Below, piece by piece: positions 60,234-64,000 of a stretch of DNA of 64,000 bases (within the stretch, counting starts at the first letter, position 1; each line of letters starts with the position of its first letter). The notes under the pieces were generated by a model that did not search any database, was not told the origin of the DNA, and was given only the letters and a program-made list of their open reading frames with translations. The translations under genes and the position numbers were made by a program. This DNA comes from Linnemannia elongata (taxonomy: Eukaryota; Mortierellomycota; Mortierellomycetes; Mortierellales; Mortierellaceae): assembly GCA_036320915.1 (NCBI GenBank), contig JAXBDG010000013.1:372001-436000 (forward strand). The letters are read 5' to 3'.

Positions 60234-61836
60234 GACCGGATTGTTTGGTGGATTATGTATAAAAGGGAGGGAAGAAAAGGTATTGAAAAGAGCGAGGATT
60301 GTTCTGATGCGTGTTTAAGTTGAAAGACGGAGTTGAACAAAGGAAAAGTAAAGAAGGAAAGCGAAGAAGGAGGAGGAGGAGAGGAGGAAGAGAAGGGCGA
60401 AGTAAGAAGTGAGAAGAGGGGGAAAGAGAGGAAAGAAGCCAATGGGCTTGGTAGATGAAGTGAAAGGGACGAGAGTCTTTCGCTTGCAAGTGAGGGGGGT
60501 GAAGAGGTGAAGAGGTGAAGGGTTGTTACTTGGGTTAAGTAAGAATGAATTGATGTACAAATTGCCTTTAGAAGGCAACAAAGTAAAGGCGTTGTTGATT
60601 GTCTATCTCGGTGTTAGACGGGTTGCCGAGTTGGAGTTGAGAGAGAAGGAGAAGGAGAAAGAGACTATCCAAAGGAGACAGAGGGAGGGATAAAGAAGAG
60701 AAAGGAGAGAAGAGAAAGAGAAAGAAGAGAAAGAGGAATAAACGAAGACAAGAGGAAGTGGCGATGACAAAGAAGCAACTGGTGGTAAGTTTGAACAGAA
60801 TAGGGGAGTCGAGAACAACAATGCTTTGTCTCTTTGCATTGCGCCCTGGAAATGGGACCCTATCTCGCTGACATCTCTTTTTTTCCTCGCTCGTCCACCC
60901 TGACCACCACAGACACAGTCAACGCCCTATTTTGAGAGCATTTTTCTTCTTTTCTTCGTTCTCCTTTTTCCACTCCTGCCTCATGTGCTTCTTCACTCCT
61001 TCGCTCACTCGGACTCGACCGAGGACTATCATCTGTGGCTGTCTGCCCATCCTTCTCCTCCGTATTGTGTGGTCAAGGTCAATTGGCAGAGTTTATGCTT
61101 GCTTGTCAACAAATTTGCAAGAGCCCATCCCCGACCAGCAAGCACACATACACACAGACATACATAAAGTTGCTACGGCAAAGGTCAAAAAGTCGACAAT
61201 CAAGCAAGAGTGGCGTTGTGTTCAGCTTCATTTTGCTCTCGATTCTTCCCCCTCTTTGCTTTGCTCGTCCAACCAACAGCCAGCATCCATACGCCCACAT
61301 GCAACATGCAGGTAAACATGTAGAAGTATCAGCTCCTCCTTTGTCTCTCATAATCATACGTCCAAGAGCTATATGAATGAAACTTTTGTCATTGACGCGC
61401 CCAAGCGATGCGAAGCGTGTGCACAATGCTCCCCCCGGAGTTCCCAGCCCTCCGACGTCTTAATGACCGCCCAACGTTAATAATAAGAAACCGTCATTAG
61501 CTCCCTGCCGTACTCAAGTACTGGCACAGTACAAGCGTGAAGGAAAGAAGGTCCAAGCACACTAATTATTACTCCCGTAGCACCAAAACAAAAATGACCC
61601 AATTTTGCAATCGATCCCCACCTTCCATTTCATCCTTTAAAGCTAATAAAAGGAAAAATAAGGCAATGATTGCCCTTCAATCGATACAGGTCTCGATCCA
61701 AGTTCATATCGAAAAGGTGTGGATAATATATATTTGATGAATTGAGGAGTTGGTATCACGACAAAAAAGAAAGGTGTAACACAAAGACTGAACTGTTTGA
61801 CAAAGAAAATATACACAAAAAAGAAACAGCTACCAT
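60234..61836. other. Long intergenic region upstream of PMA1
   Basis: About 1.6 kb with no supported gene. It has purine-rich blocks (60350-60440, 60630-60740) directly upstream of PMA1, which may be promoter and leader. Toward the left end there is a plus-oriented TATAAAAGG near 60258, antisense to PMA1. The UROD 3' flank is at the right. Confidence 0.45.
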
Positions 61837-63692
61837 CTACCACTCAACCTCACCCTCAGCCTCACTCCACCTCTCAGCAGCCACCTCACGCCCCACACGG
61901 TGAACAGTCTTCAAGAAAACCTCCATAGCATCCACTGACACATCCGGCAGGATCCCATGCCCCAAATTCGCAATATACTTCTTCCCACCATCAGCACCAC
62001 CAAAGAAGCCCCGAACCATCTTCTCCGTTTCTTCAACAATCGCATCCTCCCCTCCCAAAAGCACAGTCGGATCCAAGTTCCCCTGCAACGTCACTCTTCC
62101 ACGACTCACAGTCTTTGCACCCGCAGGGGTATGACTCCAATCCAACGAGACCACATCAAAACCAGAAGAAGGATCCGACAACTTGTCTAACGCGAACCAG
62201 GCACCCTTTGCGAACACCGTCATGGGCACTGCCTTCTCAGGTCCTAATTCTGCTTTGACACGACGCGCGATTTGGATGAGATACGGGAGAGAGAATTTTT
62301 CAAACTCATTGGGACCAAGTTCTCCGGCCCAGGATTCAAAGACTTGGAGCATCTGCGCTCCGGCGTGGACTTGGCCGACGAGGTAGTCGACGGAGACGTC
62401 GGTGATTCTTTGCAAGAGTTCGTGGGATTCCTTGGGGTGCTGGAAGATCCATGTCTTGGCCTTTGAGAACGTCTTGCTCCCTCCACCCTCTACCATGTAT
62501 GCCTATTAGACATTTTTTTATCAATTGGAACGCGTTTTTAGTTACCAGGTGTAGCATCCATGAATAGTAAAGTCAAGCAGGTGTTACAAGTAATACGACG
62601 TACCATCTGAGTCCAGGGAGCACCAGTGAACCCAATCAACGGTACTCTCCCCTCCAATGCATGTCTAGTCATCGTAATTGCATCAAACACGTACTGCAAC
62701 TCCTTATGCACATCCACTTTCTTCTTCAACCTCTTCATATCCTCCGGTGACGTCAATGGGTTGGGCAAAGAAGGTCCCTTTCCGGGGAGCATCTCTACCA
62801 CAAGACCGAGTGCCTGGGGGACGACGAGGATGTCGGAGAAGATGATGGCGGCGTCGAGGAGGTTGTTGTAGCGGTCGATGGGTTGGAGGGTTACTTTTGT
62901 CGCCAGTTCGGGGGTCCGAACGACTTTGAAGAAATCGTGTTCTTCCCTAACCTTGCGGAACTCTATTATAGGAAGGGAGGAGGGGGGTGGTTCAATTGAA
63001 GAATGTGGAAGGGTGTATAAATATTAATATGTGTTTTTCTACGCTGTTGATGCCCCGTTGACATACATCATACATCTCCCGCTTTGCTCATTTCGCGCGA
63101 CTATCTCTTGAGAGATGTCGGATCGGGCGACAAAATTTTTCATCTTTCTTTTTTGTCCTATCCTCCGCTCTTTTTTTTTTTTTCCTCCTCCAACGGCTGA
63201 TCTTGCCAGCCTGAACATGTCATTAACTCATTTTACTTTCCCCATTCCTCTTCTTCATGTCGCCCAATTTCCCTCCTCCCTCCAACACGCCACCAACAAC
63301 AACGACGACTCAACAAACTAACACCTCCGCAACTTGCGAAACTAAAAGGCACCAAAGGCATAAAAAAAAAAAAAAAAAAAAATCTTACCAGGAAGGTACC
63401 GTCCAGCCTGCCGCATAACCCACACAGGAACCCGTTCTGTCTCCTCGCCCCTCGCAGCTCTCAGGATCAAATCGTTCTTCAACCTAGGGAATGCTTTGCC
63501 CATTGGGTCTACCTGCTCCCCTTCAGTCCATGATGTCAATGCCGACGATGAGGAAGGGGTAACGGAACCAAAGGGATGCTGCTCGACACGAGGGAAAACA
63601 AGGGCAGAGGTCAGGGTCGAGACGAGGAGGACGGCCGTCAAGGCGCGGAAGAGTGGTGATGATGAGAGGCGAGGCATGGTAATGCTAGCCAT
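61837..63692 (-). CDS. HEM12: Uroporphyrinogen decarboxylase
   Basis: Fifth step of haem biosynthesis: removes four carboxyl groups from uroporphyrinogen III. Three exons: 63692-63389, 62962-62604, 62502-61837; 1329 nt, 442 aa. The signature [18 protein letters not shown] spans the first intron, and the second signature is [10 protein letters not shown]. Substrate-binding elements [21 protein letters not shown] and LGHGILPDV are intact. Unlike typical cytosolic UROD (about 365 aa), the N-terminus has about 75 extra residues with a hydrophobic stretch ([20 protein letters not shown]). This could be a targeting signal or a mis-chosen start; Met residues close to the core are few. A TATA box lies about 170 bp upstream. 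Confidence 0.92.
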
Positions 63693-63858
63693 TGTTTTTG
63701 ATATTGTTTTATGAGGATTAGGAGAAAGGAGAGGTATCAATTGATTGTGCTGTTGGGTAAGAATGAACGGGAAAAGAGGAGAGAAATGTGAAGAGAGAAA
63801 ACAGAGAGGAGAAGAATGAAGAAAAAAAAGGTGCGGACGATCAATTGAACTAGACTCA

Positions 63859-63868
63859 CCTTTTATAC
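63859..63868 (-). promoter_or_regulatory. TATA box of the uroporphyrinogen decarboxylase gene
   Basis: TATAAAAGG on the minus strand about 170 bp upstream of the start codon at 63692. Confidence 0.45.
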
Positions 63869-64000
63869 CCTCACTTCGGACTGGATCGTAGATCTCTCTC
63901 TCATACACACACACCGTTCCATTGTTCGCATAATAGAGGTGGGTAAATCCTGCCTGTCTGAGAAAAAACAAGATATCGGCATATCCTGTATGAGAGAAGA

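Noticed and set aside
63859..63990. Possible minus-strand exon encoding a [17 protein letters not shown] segment
   Set aside because: Bounded by AG and GT signals, but overlaps the UROD promoter including its TATA box; no family recognised and no partner exon in the window.

Overview
The window reads as a fungal nuclear chromosome. Genes have many short GT-AG introns and conserved eukaryotic products: U3 processome, COG complex, P-type H+-ATPase, an APSES factor and RNA polymerase III. Intergenic DNA is rich in CT/GA tracts. A decayed F-box/leucine-rich-repeat fragment and the overall gene style suggest an early-diverging fungus of the Mortierella type. That placement is inference. Exon models were built by eye from splice consensus plus family similarity. 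For eleven of the spliced genes the exon lengths sum to a multiple of three.

Left arm (1-9.6 kb): a TBC1D13-like Rab GAP on the minus strand and, divergently, an APSES/ankyrin cell-cycle transcription factor, followed by a small coiled-coil protein.

Element (9.59-25.08 kb): a 15,489-bp block bounded by perfect 66-bp terminal inverted repeats and a 9-bp target-site duplication, so it appears to be one mobile element. Nested in it is a 6.8-kb element with 707-bp inverted repeats carrying two convergent genes, a RecQ-type helicase and a DUF6589-type protein. Both apparently start inside the inverted repeats. Two palindromic MITE-like elements, each with its own 9-bp duplication, sit in these repeats. 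Next come a PIF/Harbinger-like DDE nuclease, an Asp-rich coiled-coil protein, and three head-to-tail copies of a 1.6-1.9-kb non-coding satellite built from hairpin-forming minisatellites.

Middle (25-42 kb): a secreted PL3 pectate lyase, a broken F-box/LRR fragment, the giant ribosome-biogenesis factor UTP20 in nine exons, a tRNA-derived SINE with an 18-bp target-site duplication, and a short proline-rich hypothetical protein.

Right arm (42-64 kb): organellar-type alanyl-tRNA synthetase, RNA polymerase III subunit RPC7/Rpc31, COG6, a short-chain dehydrogenase, COG7, plasma-membrane H+-ATPase and uroporphyrinogen decarboxylase. These are housekeeping genes with short spacers and no obvious shared pathway, apart from the near-adjacency of two subunits of the same Golgi tether.
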